A program made the translations under genes and the position numbers. 64,000 bases of DNA from Rubinisphaera margarita (GTDB lineage Bacteria; Planctomycetota; Planctomycetia; Planctomycetales; Planctomycetaceae), in NCBI RefSeq assembly GCF_022267515.1, contig NZ_JAKFGB010000007.1:1-64000 (forward strand), read 5' to 3'. The notes under the pieces are model-generated. The model had not been told where the DNA came from, did not search any database, and saw only the letters and a program-made list of their open reading frames with translations. Positions 38,712-46,985 of this stretch are shown here, piece after piece (within the stretch, counting starts at the first letter, position 1; each line of letters opens with the position of its first letter).

Positions 38712-39421
38712 GCGTGGCCCCCGATCCTGAGTCGAAACATAAACGCTATGCTGCCGCAAATCGTCCGGATTTTCGACTTCCAGGTCGAAGACCAATTGCT
38801 CTCCCCGTATTCACGGGGCGGGAAGTCTACGTCGATCTGACGAATCCGCAATCCACTCCTGATGGCGCGATATAGCAGGTACACGTCGAAGTTGAAGTCA
38901 ACTGGGGGATTTGTGACCAAGTCCATCACAGATCGATGAAAGAGCTTCGGCTGCGCATTGATCTCGGGAATCCATTGGCGCAGCAGCACCAAGGCCACAA
39001 GTTCCATGGCGCGGCTGATGAACCGTTCCATGAAGCGCCGCCCGTGACGGCAGCCCTTAACAATCAAACGCTTAGAGTCCGCGTCAGCCAGCCAGACGTC
39101 AAACACCCGAAATACATCGGCAGGGTCGGTCTGCAAGTCGGCGTGTGTCCAGGCGAGCACCTCACCACGGGCCTCCCGAAGGCCCGTATAGACACCGTCG
39201 CCATAACCTTTGTTGTCCGTGATTTGTACGCATCGCGCAAACGGATGGGATGGCAGCACTTCCGCCATAACCTGCTGCGTATCGTCTGTCGAGCCATTGT
39301 CGACGAGAATAAGTTCGAAGTCGTACTGTTCGGTGAATTGGGCGAATCGCTCAACGATTTTCACAATGCCTCGCGACTCATTGTAGCAAGGCAGGACGAT
39401 ACTTAAGAAAGGATTCGACAA
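38708..39421 (-). CDS. Family 2 glycosyltransferase (dolichol-phosphate-mannosyltransferase-like)
   Basis: 237 residues: SIVLPCYNESRGIVKIVERF at the N-terminus, LILVDNGSTDDTQQVM, HADLQTDPADVFRVF with the DxD-like nucleotide-binding acid pair, and a C-terminal part with KLFHRSVMDL and FDVYLLYRAIRSGLRI. It has no transmembrane helices of its own, so it probably works at the inner membrane face on a lipid carrier, with the adjacent GtrA-type proteins. ATGA overlap couples it to the downstream 2H-phosphoesterase gene. Confidence 0.9.
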   Translation of the reverse strand: MSNPFLSIVLPCYNESRGIVKIVERFAQFTEQYDFELILVDNGSTDDTQQVMAEVLPSHPFARCVQITDNKGYGDGVYTGLREARGEVLAWTHADLQTDPADVFRVFDVWLADADSKRLIVKGCRHGRRFMERFISRAMELVALVLLRQWIPEINAQPKLFHRSVMDLVTNPPVDFNFDVYLLYRAIRSGLRIRQIDVDFPPREYGESNWSSTWKSKIRTICGSIAFMFRLRIGGHA

Positions 39422-39561
39422 AGCAACAAGACCAATAAGTGGGGAACTTCAAGGAAAGGAATGCAGTATGAGACGTGTCGTCTGACGTTACAAATGTCAC
39501 CGGACCGTCTCGCGGTCTGCGAGGCAACCTCGGATGCCTCGCACAGTTCTCCTGTCGTTGA

Positions 39562-40299
39562 TCATCTCGGTGTCGTATTGACTGACGATGAGTCATCGAA
39601 CTGACCATAACGGTTCTGGTATCGATCGTAGTATTTTGCGGCGGACTCCGCAGAGATCAGGCGTGGTTCGCCGATTTGCATCGCGAGGTGAACAGTCTTG
39701 GCGACGTCTTCTGTCACCGTGGCTGTTTTCAACGCTGCCCGCGGCGACTCTCCCCATGCAAAAACGCCGTGATTCGCAACTAAGATTGCCGGCGCGCTAG
39801 TGTGCGATTCAATGATTGACCGCCCAAGGTCATTGTCGCGGCATTCAGCAAAACTGGCACAGGGGATCTCACAACCGAACTCGTCGGCGATAGCGGTGAG
39901 GCAAAGCGGAATTGGTTGATGGCAGGCGGCGAATGCTGTCGCGTAGTTGCTGTGCGTATGCACTATGCCGCGAATCCCTGGCATCCTGGAGTACAAATAC
40001 AGGTGGTGCGGCAAGTCGACACTCGGACGCAACGCACTGTCGACTGGTTCACCGCTCTCGACGTCGACCTCAACGAGCATTTCAGGCGTGAGCGACTCGT
40101 AATCAACGCCGGAAGGTTTTATCACCATCCGTTTTCCGACTGGATCAAGACCACTTGCGTTGCCGGAATGCATGGTCACCAATCCCGAAGTGAACAACGC
40201 ACGATTCACCTGACACACTTCTTGACGTAGTTCACGCAAATTCACGATTTCAGTCCTCGATACGACAACACCACCGACGGTGAGTTGATTTCCGGCCAC
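39562..40299 (-). CDS. Class II aldolase/adducin family, L-ribulose-5-phosphate 4-epimerase-like
   Basis: 245 residues. HSGNASGLD, VIKPSGVDYESLTPEM, SVDLPHHLYLYS, IVHTHSNYATAFA (metal histidines), EFGCEIPCA, VANHGVFAWG and a C-terminal YYDRYQNRYGQ fit AraD-type L-ribulose-5-phosphate 4-epimerases better than fuculose-1-phosphate aldolases. The product would be D-xylulose 5-phosphate, the same pool as the RPE-like domain two genes downstream. The GTG at 40299 follows directly on the upstream stop; an internal GTG at about 40245 behind GAGG is an alternative start and gives the more usual AraD N-terminus. Confidence 0.85.
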   Translation of the reverse strand: MAGNQLTVGGVVVSRTEIVNLRELRQEVCQVNRALFTSGLVTMHSGNASGLDPVGKRMVIKPSGVDYESLTPEMLVEVDVESGEPVDSALRPSVDLPHHLYLYSRMPGIRGIVHTHSNYATAFAACHQPIPLCLTAIADEFGCEIPCASFAECRDNDLGRSIIESHTSAPAILVANHGVFAWGESPRAALKTATVTEDVAKTVHLAMQIGEPRLISAESAAKYYDRYQNRYGQFDDSSSVNTTPR

Positions 40300-42318
40300 C
40301 TACAGTTCAGTTCTCGTTCGCAGAATAGTGGTGGATTCTGTTTGATAGACGGCCGTAGTACGGGAGAGCAGCGTCTTGGTCGGTTGATCGCCGTTTTCAA
40401 GTACGATGAAGTTTGTGCCCGATGATTCCAGAAACTGTTGCAGCCAGAGATCGGTGGTCTCGAAGTTCTCCAGCGCCTCGCGGACCTCGTATTCCAGCTG
40501 TGGAACACGACTAAGCCATGACCAGTCTTTGCCGAAACCGAGCCAGTACTTAATTCTCCCCCGAATATCACGCCTTTTGGAGAACGGGGTACCCGAAACG
40601 GTGCCGAACCCTTCTGCATAAAAAGCATCGATTCGCTCCAGCGAACTTGGACTCAAGTTGACGTACGACGCGTAAAAATGAATATTCTCCGCCATTCTCT
40701 GTCCATATGTCGGTAGCATGCCCACTCCCTTGTACTTGGTATTCTCGATGTACATGACTCGGCCACTCAGTGCCGAGCGGGCCATGCATGTGCCCCACTC
40801 CTCGTAGTGTTTCCCAAACAACACGATTGAATCGGGCGGAGTGTGTTCACGGAGCCACGAATACGTTTCGATCAAATCGTGGGGCAGGTTCGCATTCAGG
40901 TCGCCGCTGCGGGATAGTGCTACTCTTCCTGCGAGCCCAATCGCTGGTCGCATGGCTTGAACTACGGAAAGTCCACAAAGCAACAGCAACATTGCGATAG
41001 TGCATATGCCGATGGCGCGATCTCGTCTCACCAATATGTGCGATGCGACGTTCCAGATCACGAGGGCTGAAGCAACACTGGTTGCTACAACAAATTGAGT
41101 GTGGTTTGACTCGGTTGCCTCGGTAAGGATAAAGCAGCCGAGGAAACCGGAGAGGGCAACTCCGGCTACCGGAAATCTCACGTCGTTCGGTTTAACAGCG
41201 AAGAAATACGCCGCGAAGAGCGACAACAGAAAAAGAAATGGCACGCTGCCAAGAACCTCGTTCTCGAAGCTCACAAATAAGCCATACGGGAACATGAACC
41301 AATGGTTATGGGCGTGTGCGCCCGACAGAAACAGCTTATAGAGCAGTGCAAACGAGATCCCTATCGCTATGAAAAGGGATAGATTCTTTCGGTTAAATTC
41401 GCGGCATGTCAGCAGAAAGACCGCACCGAAAAACACCAAAAAAAAACTTGCCTTTGTGAGCAGCAAAACGATTGACGTCAGCAAAATCGCGCTACGCTGA
41501 CGCGTTTGCAAGAAATGAACTCCGCCAAGCAGGAACAGATGTGCCAACGCATAGGAAGGTGTCGCGAGAAGACTCCTGTCGAACAGGTTGAAATGGGCCC
41601 CAGTCTCCCAAAATAACGGGAGAAACCAAATTATCAGGATCGGAGCTCGCAGCGTCGGATAAGTGCCGGAAAAGCTATCAAGCAGCAGCAGGAATAAGAA
41701 GCAAAAGCAGGCAGGCGTCGCAAAATAAACCGCCTCGAGCACTGGGATTTGTAGCAGGTCCGAGATTGCCGAGTTGATCTGCGTGCTGAGAAAATGGAAA
41801 TGCAACTCAGCACCCGCGTAAGAGAGATCGGGCGGATTCAAAAGGTCTGTTCGGTAAGAATGTCCGATGCTTAGTTCGTACAGCGGATGAAACGAGTCGT
41901 GAACGAGGTAGCCGGTAGGCAAAGACACTCCAGCCAGTGACACAAGCACGAAAAGAATGACCCACATTGCGCCGTCGAGGAACCGAAACCCAAAGGGCAG
42001 GTCGTGGGGGCCCCCCTCGGTGGGATCGCCGGGCCAGCGAACTGCAGCCACCGAACATCCCAAGGTGAGTCCCAGTGAAACCCAGATGCGGAGGTCGGCG
42101 GGTAGGAAAGTGACTAGGAGGAAGGTCAGTGTGGTGAGGAAGAATGCAGTAATTCGATCACGTACAAGAGAATCGATCCCGCGAAACACTGCGTAGATGG
42201 CAATCAGCAAGACGGCGACGCACAGCGTAACGCGCACTCCATGAAAACATGAGCCGACGGCGAAGGACAACAAAATCGCAACTGCAAGCCCCTTTCGATT
42301 CAGAAAATACGTTTCCAT
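40300..42318 (-). CDS. Polytopic membrane protein, glycosyltransferase/polymerase-like
   Basis: 672 residues with about twelve hydrophobic segments in the first 460 residues, then a C-terminal soluble part (LIETYSWLREHTPPDSIVLFGKHYEEWGTCMARSALSGR, SSGTNFIVLENGD). The pattern of many helices followed by a domain with 'PP.S.VL' resembles GT-C-type or YfhO-like membrane glycosyltransferases, where that region is outside the membrane. No single diagnostic motif was seen, so the family is unproven. It is the first gene of the minus-strand locus and abuts the AraD-like gene without a gap. Confidence 0.7.
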   Translation of the reverse strand: METYFLNRKGLAVAILLSFAVGSCFHGVRVTLCVAVLLIAIYAVFRGIDSLVRDRITAFFLTTLTFLLVTFLPADLRIWVSLGLTLGCSVAAVRWPGDPTEGGPHDLPFGFRFLDGAMWVILFVLVSLAGVSLPTGYLVHDSFHPLYELSIGHSYRTDLLNPPDLSYAGAELHFHFLSTQINSAISDLLQIPVLEAVYFATPACFCFLFLLLLDSFSGTYPTLRAPILIIWFLPLFWETGAHFNLFDRSLLATPSYALAHLFLLGGVHFLQTRQRSAILLTSIVLLLTKASFFLVFFGAVFLLTCREFNRKNLSLFIAIGISFALLYKLFLSGAHAHNHWFMFPYGLFVSFENEVLGSVPFLFLLSLFAAYFFAVKPNDVRFPVAGVALSGFLGCFILTEATESNHTQFVVATSVASALVIWNVASHILVRRDRAIGICTIAMLLLLCGLSVVQAMRPAIGLAGRVALSRSGDLNANLPHDLIETYSWLREHTPPDSIVLFGKHYEEWGTCMARSALSGRVMYIENTKYKGVGMLPTYGQRMAENIHFYASYVNLSPSSLERIDAFYAEGFGTVSGTPFSKRRDIRGRIKYWLGFGKDWSWLSRVPQLEYEVREALENFETTDLWLQQFLESSGTNFIVLENGDQPTKTLLSRTTAVYQTESTTILRTRTEL

Positions 42319-42883
42319 GTTCCCTCGATAGTCGCAGTAACGGTTTCAGATGCCAAACCAGAGGGCGCAGAACGACTTGGACGATCATTATCCATACTAC
42401 TATCGGCGGGGGCAAGATGCACACGACATGCATTCCATTTTCGACTCCCAATTGTCCGCGGCGACCGCATCTATTCTTACGACCGCAACGCTCGCCGCTG
42501 CTCTCCGCCAGCCGGAAGTGCGGCAGATGCTCCGCGAAATGATGGAGCGCCAAGCCGGGCGGCAATGAAGGCGGTCAACGGCAGACGACCGCCACGTAGG
42601 TAGGAATGCCCTGATGTGGACCGTTGTGCTCAACTTCGATGAGCGGCGCGAACTCCCTGGCACTACCGCTTCTCCGCGTGCGGTATCAATGTCCTTTAGA
42701 CGACTGAGCACCTGCGTGACCCTCGCTCTGCTGACTCCGAGATACCGGGCCAGTTCAGCCCGCGTTTTGACCAAGCCGGAGTCCAGCAGTGAATGGTATG
42801 GACATGGTTTCTCATGCCTCTACTGATCTGTACACTCACAGGAAGCGTAATTACTAAACTGCCCCACCCCGGAGATCACCCCA
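42319..42883. other. Gene-poor stretch with HTH relic
   Basis: The minus strand from about 42800 to 42700 reads YHSLLDSGLVKTRAELARYLGVSR followed by ARVTQVLSRLK, a clear helix-turn-helix signature seen in recombinase- and regulator-type proteins, but it is preceded by a stop and followed by unrelated sequence, so it is a fragment. A 72-codon plus-strand frame (42350-42568, ending LREMMERQAGRQ) cannot be excluded as a small gene but has no support beyond its start and stop codons. Confidence 0.45.
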
Positions 42884-45211
42884 TTGGAACAGGCTGAGCG
42901 GATTGAACAACTGCTCGATGACTGGAATGATCTGCTGGAATCCAATCCCGCAGCCGAGCTCGATGCTTTCATCCGTCAGCATGCCACTCACCTCACCGCT
43001 ACGGAGCTGATTCAGTTCCGGCGAGTCGCCTGTCAACTGGCCGATCTGGACCGTCGCCTTGGAGAACTGGTGGAGAACAGTTCCGCGTATCCTTCCGCAA
43101 ATCTAGAATCTTCGCGAGAGCACGTAGTTTTTCTACGGCCAGGACTCGAACCAGTTCCTGGTTATCAGCTGCTCGAACCGCTCGGCCAGGGCGGATTTGG
43201 CCAGGTCTGGAAGGCCTTCGGACCAGGCGGCTTTCCAGTGGCTCTCAAATTTGTGCGTCTGGGAGATCAGGCTGGACAGGCCGAGCTGCAATCACTGGAG
43301 ATCATCCGCGAAATTCGTCATCCCCATCTCTTGAGTATTTTCGGGACCTGGCAGATCGAGGATCGTCTTGTGATTGCCTCTGAACTCGCAGACGAGTCGC
43401 TGCAGGGCCGTTTCGAGTTGGCACGTCAGCACACCGGCCGGGGGATTCCACCTCGGGAACTCCTCCGCTACATGATGGAAGCCGCCCAGGGAATCGACTT
43501 CCTCAATCAGCCGCGGGGCGACAGCCGGCCGGGGGTTCAGCATCGGGACATCAAACCGCAGAACCTACTGTTATCTGGCGGTAGCATCAAACTCGGTGAT
43601 TACGGCCTGGTCCGGCCTCTCACTCATGACATCACCGGGCACACGGGACGGCTGACGCTCGCGTTTGCAGCACCAGAGTTCCTGGAGGGCAAGACCAGCC
43701 ACCGCAGCGATCAATACTCGCTGGCGATTACCTACTGCTACCTGCGGACAGGCGTTTTGCCGTTCTCCGGGAGTGAGATTGAGATCATTGACGGTCACCG
43801 TAACGGCCAGCCTGATCTGACGGAACTCGATCCGGCCGCACGTGAGGTGGTCGAGCGGGCCTTGTCGAAGTCTCCCGAGGATCGCTGGCCATCCTGCCAG
43901 GCATTCGTGAAATCATTGATCCGTGCGATGGCCGCTCCGTCTGCTGGAAGTCCTGCAACGCCAAATCTGCTTCAATCCCAGCGAGAATCGTCGCTTCGAC
44001 TGAAGATTTGGAAGTGGCCGCTCGTCGGAGTGATCGCACTCGTGGCATTCTCGGCCCTCGTAGTCGTCCTGCCCGAAGTGACCCCCAACTTCATCGGCAA
44101 CTTTCGCCTGCCTCCTCCTTCCGTCGCCGCTAATCACGCTCCACCTGTTCCGGCGGTTCGAGTCGCAAACAATCCGAATGGGAAATTTCTGGTGCCGGAA
44201 CTGGAGAAGGACGAGCAGGAGAAACTGGTACTTGAACCAGAGTTGGCCCCGGGCTGGCGACGGCTCTTCAATGGTAAGAACATTGATGGCTGGTGGGTCC
44301 AGGGACGTCCAGGCTGGAGTGTCGCAAACGGGACCGTCGTCAGCCATGCGACGTCGCCCGATGATACCGGCTACCTCATGACGGCTGACCAGTATCAGAA
44401 CTACGAGTTGCGGCTCGAATTCCGGCTCTCACCCGACAGCGACAGTGGAATATTCCTGAATGCGTTGCCGGAACACCCCGTCGATGGTTCGCAGTTCCTG
44501 GAAGTGGAATTAGCTGGCAATCAACGTCCCGGTAGCTCCCCGCCCTCAGCATCCAGCCGATCCGGGAGTTTGGTCGGTATCGGGGCCGCGGACCCGATCG
44601 ACCTGCCGACTGGAACCTGGCACGTTATGGAAATCTCCAAGCATGATCGCAGGATCGTCATCTCGATGAACGGTCGGGTCGTACTTGATCAATCAACAGC
44701 TGATGCTTCCCAGGGACATATTGGGTTGCAGCTTTCTCCGACCCGCTGTGAGTTTCGGAACATTCAGATCCGGGCGAACGGTCCCGTTCCGCTCTCGCCC
44801 TCCGAGTCAAAGTTAATCGATGCTTTGCAGGGGACCTGGGAATTGAAATCAGAAAGTGTCCATGATGGGCCGGTCTCCGCAGAAATCCTTGCCCGTCGTG
44901 ACAAGCGGCTGACGATCACACGCGATGAGTTTTGGATCGAATACAACAGTCTCAACTCCGACCACGTCAGCGAGGAAACAGGCATAATCGTCCTGGACCA
45001 CAAGACAAATCCAGTCACAGTCGACATGCCTTACCGGAACAACCAGGGGAAGAGGCTTGTCTATCGTGGCGTCCTTCGTCTTGAAGGGAATCGACTCCGG
45101 CATCGCTTCATCAAGATTGATCCTGGTGATTCATCCAAGCACCCTCCCCAGTCTTTTGACGCTCCCTTGCGTCCCGGAGTCTGGGAAAACGTGTACGAAC
45201 GGGCGAACTGA
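42884..45211 (+). CDS. Ser/Thr protein kinase fused to DUF1080 and TIGR03067-like domains
   Basis: 775 residues. Kinase domain about 93-345: GQGGFG at 101-106, K122 in VALKF, HRDIKPQN at 220-227; the metal-binding DFG is DYG (239-241). A single transmembrane helix lies at about 374-392. Outside it are a DUF1080 (3-keto-disaccharide hydrolase/LamG-like) domain at about 455-635 (GWRRLFNGKNIDGWW, FRLSPDSDSGIFLN) and a TIGR03067-like planctomycete domain at about 640-770 (LQGTWELKSE). A sugar- or glycan-sensing receptor kinase is a fair inference. TTG start behind GGAG. An ECF sigma factor follows after 94 bases. Confidence 0.92.
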   Translation: MEQAERIEQLLDDWNDLLESNPAAELDAFIRQHATHLTATELIQFRRVACQLADLDRRLGELVENSSAYPSANLESSREHVVFLRPGLEPVPGYQLLEPLGQGGFGQVWKAFGPGGFPVALKFVRLGDQAGQAELQSLEIIREIRHPHLLSIFGTWQIEDRLVIASELADESLQGRFELARQHTGRGIPPRELLRYMMEAAQGIDFLNQPRGDSRPGVQHRDIKPQNLLLSGGSIKLGDYGLVRPLTHDITGHTGRLTLAFAAPEFLEGKTSHRSDQYSLAITYCYLRTGVLPFSGSEIEIIDGHRNGQPDLTELDPAAREVVERALSKSPEDRWPSCQAFVKSLIRAMAAPSAGSPATPNLLQSQRESSLRLKIWKWPLVGVIALVAFSALVVVLPEVTPNFIGNFRLPPPSVAANHAPPVPAVRVANNPNGKFLVPELEKDEQEKLVLEPELAPGWRRLFNGKNIDGWWVQGRPGWSVANGTVVSHATSPDDTGYLMTADQYQNYELRLEFRLSPDSDSGIFLNALPEHPVDGSQFLEVELAGNQRPGSSPPSASSRSGSLVGIGAADPIDLPTGTWHVMEISKHDRRIVISMNGRVVLDQSTADASQGHIGLQLSPTRCEFRNIQIRANGPVPLSPSESKLIDALQGTWELKSESVHDGPVSAEILARRDKRLTITRDEFWIEYNSLNSDHVSEETGIIVLDHKTNPVTVDMPYRNNQGKRLVYRGVLRLEGNRLRHRFIKIDPGDSSKHPPQSFDAPLRPGVWENVYERAN

Positions 45212-45305
45212 CTTTCGCTAAGGTTGCGAGATCGCAAGGGAGACTCACTTCAACGGCTAAAGAAGCCGGCAGAGCAATGTTCCGCACCTTTGAAGACTTA
45301 CCACG

Positions 45306-45941
45306 ATGAACAACGGCCCCGGGTATACCACAATTCTGCAGAGCCTGCTTGACCGCCTTAACCGTGGGGAGGATGCTGCGCGAGCCGAGCTCATCTCTCA
45401 CGCGATGAAACGTCTGCGTGGACTGGCCCGCACCATGTTGCGGCAGAATCTGGCGGTCCAACGCTTTCAACAGACCGATGACGTGCTGCAGAATGCTCTA
45501 CTGCGACTTAACAACGCGCTCAAGGCCGTTCGGCCGGAAGATTCAGACCGGTTCATGGGACTCGCAGCGACTCAGATTCGTCGGGAACTGATCGACCTGT
45601 GGAGACACCATTACGGACCTCTGGGAGCCGGAGGACACCACCATTCTGACCCGGGTCTTGTCGACTCACGCGGAATCGCCCGACCATTGTACGATCCGGG
45701 ACGTGACGAACCGAGACCGAGTGAAACTCTTGCTATCCACGAGGCCGTCGATTTACTGACTGCCGATCAGCGGGAAGTGTTCGAGAAGCGTCTCTATCTG
45801 GAAATGACCCACGAAGAGATCGCTGTCGAGATGCACCTTTCCTTAAAAACCGTCAAACGCCGGTGGCGGGAAGCCAAACAACAGCTGGCTGTCCTGCTTG
45901 ATCCCGACGCTGACGGCCATCAGGCAAGGAATGAGGGTTAA
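45306..45941 (+). CDS. ECF-type sigma factor (planctomycete ECF/STK group)
   Basis: 211 residues. Sigma-2 region: ELISHAMKRLRGLARTML, QQTDDVLQNALLRLNNAL, RFMGLAATQIRRELIDLWR. Sigma-4 HTH: LTADQREVFEKRLYLEMTHEEIAVEMHLSLKTVKRRWREAKQQL. The QTDDVLQ signature is typical of planctomycete ECF sigma factors of the TIGR02984-like kind. The receptor-type kinase is immediately upstream on the same strand, so phosphorylation-controlled transcription of a surface-sugar response is a plausible pairing. Confidence 0.9.
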   Translation: MNNGPGYTTILQSLLDRLNRGEDAARAELISHAMKRLRGLARTMLRQNLAVQRFQQTDDVLQNALLRLNNALKAVRPEDSDRFMGLAATQIRRELIDLWRHHYGPLGAGGHHHSDPGLVDSRGIARPLYDPGRDEPRPSETLAIHEAVDLLTADQREVFEKRLYLEMTHEEIAVEMHLSLKTVKRRWREAKQQLAVLLDPDADGHQARNEG

Positions 45942-45956
45942 CACCCGGCCGTATCG

Positions 45957-46586
45957 CTAACTCCTTCGGAGCGGAAGCGGTTTCTCTGGTATTTCGGTCC
46001 AGACCACGTCTGCTCGGTAACCAAGAGCCGCACAAAATCCGACGATCACCCGTTCTGCATTCTCACGTGCCTGTTGCTGATACTCAGGCGTTTCCGCAGA
46101 CTGTCTCACAAGTTGCTGGGCCTGCTTCATCGCGGCATCGTGAACGGACGGGTCCGGTCCCCCGAACGCGATCAGCCCGTCGCTCTTCAGTTCGTACGTG
46201 AGTGACCCCTCGTGATCGACCCGTGACCATCGAACCGTAGGAGGGGAAAGCTCGATGCGAACTCTCTTTTCTTCCCCCTGCCCCTCAACCTGGGTGAGCT
46301 GTGCCAGTCGCAGGTCCGTGGCATACAAGGCATCTCCCTTGATCATCCAGGCTCCCTTGTGACCTCCCCAGAACCACGCGTCTCTGTGCGAGGTGTGCAA
46401 GACGGAAACCTGCAACTTCAGGGACGTCAGATCTCCAAGCTCCCGCACCCGGTCGATGGAAGGCCCTGTTGATTTTACGACGACAGGCGGTGGCTTCGGT
46501 CGGGGTTCTGGTACTCGAGAGCGAGCCGCTGCCAGTGTCGCTCCAGCAATCGTTATCATCCCAGCCAGCATGAGCAAATTTCGCAT
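45957..46586 (-). CDS. Secreted hypothetical protein
   Basis: 209 residues with a signal peptide (RNLLMLAGMITIAGATLAAARS). A strong ribosome site, GGGGAGGAATAA, directly precedes the ATG at 46586. The mature part has no recognised fold; it has a PEPRPKPPPVV proline-rich stretch and ends AALGYRADVVWTEIPEKPLPLRRS. It converges with the sigma-factor gene (15 bases apart). Function unknown. Confidence 0.8.
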   Translation of the reverse strand: MRNLLMLAGMITIAGATLAAARSRVPEPRPKPPPVVVKSTGPSIDRVRELGDLTSLKLQVSVLHTSHRDAWFWGGHKGAWMIKGDALYATDLRLAQLTQVEGQGEEKRVRIELSPPTVRWSRVDHEGSLTYELKSDGLIAFGGPDPSVHDAAMKQAQQLVRQSAETPEYQQQARENAERVIVGFCAALGYRADVVWTEIPEKPLPLRRS

Positions 46587-46735
46587 TTATTCCTCCCCTT
46601 ATTATGTTGCAGATCCGAGGCGATCACAATTCGTCGCCGAACATGGGAGAAGCGTTCGCGATCAGGATTTCGGGTCAGTACTGGAGACGAAATTTCTGAA
46701 ATTCTTAAAACATCCGGACTCAACACAGAGGTTGC

Positions 46736-46753
46736 CCTTCGGTTCCGTAGACC
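46736..46753 (+). repeat. Left attachment site (attL), 18-bp copy of tRNA-Arg core
   Basis: CCTTCGGTTCCGTAGACC, identical to 59061-59078. Just to the left, ACACAGAGG at 46723-46731 could be what is left of the tRNA 3' half displaced by integration (the tRNA has CCCAGAGG at the equivalent place), but the spacing is 10 bases shorter, so this is only suggestive. Confidence 0.85.
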
Positions 46754-46790
46754 TTGATCCCCTTCCTCTTACTTTGCGGACGCGTTGCAG

Positions 46791-46818
46791 ACCCCTGTTT
46801 TTCAGGGGGCTTTTTTTT
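46791..46818 (+). terminator. Strong rho-independent terminator near the left end
   Basis: CCCCTG-TTTTT-CAGGGG stem-loop (46792-46808) followed by GC and eight Ts (46811-46818). It reads on the plus strand, inward from the left boundary, and would block transcription from the chromosome into the array. Confidence 0.85.
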
Positions 46819-46867
46819 GATCGAAGCTGAGAGAAGCGTTGGAGAATCCCCCCCTTTACCGTATTTA

Positions 46868-46887
46868 CGGGGGGAATAACGGGGGGA
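46868..46887 (+). repeat. Left G-rich 20-bp repeat, possible integrase arm site
   Basis: CGGGGGGAATAACGGGGGGA, 18 of 20 bases identical and in the same orientation as 58945-58964 at the opposite end of the element. Paired sites just inside att cores are typical of arm-type integrase or excisionase binding sites; here that role is inferred. Confidence 0.6.
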
Positions 46888-46985
46888 TCTGAAACCTTCG
46901 GTTTAGTCTTCGGTCTTATACGATCTGAGCATTCTCAATCGTTGCTGGCCACACTTCATTGGTCTACCACGACGGACTCGTGCGA

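Noticed and set aside
46723..46753. A second tRNA gene at the left attachment site
   Set aside because: Only the 18-bp anticodon-region core is present; acceptor, D and T arms cannot be formed.
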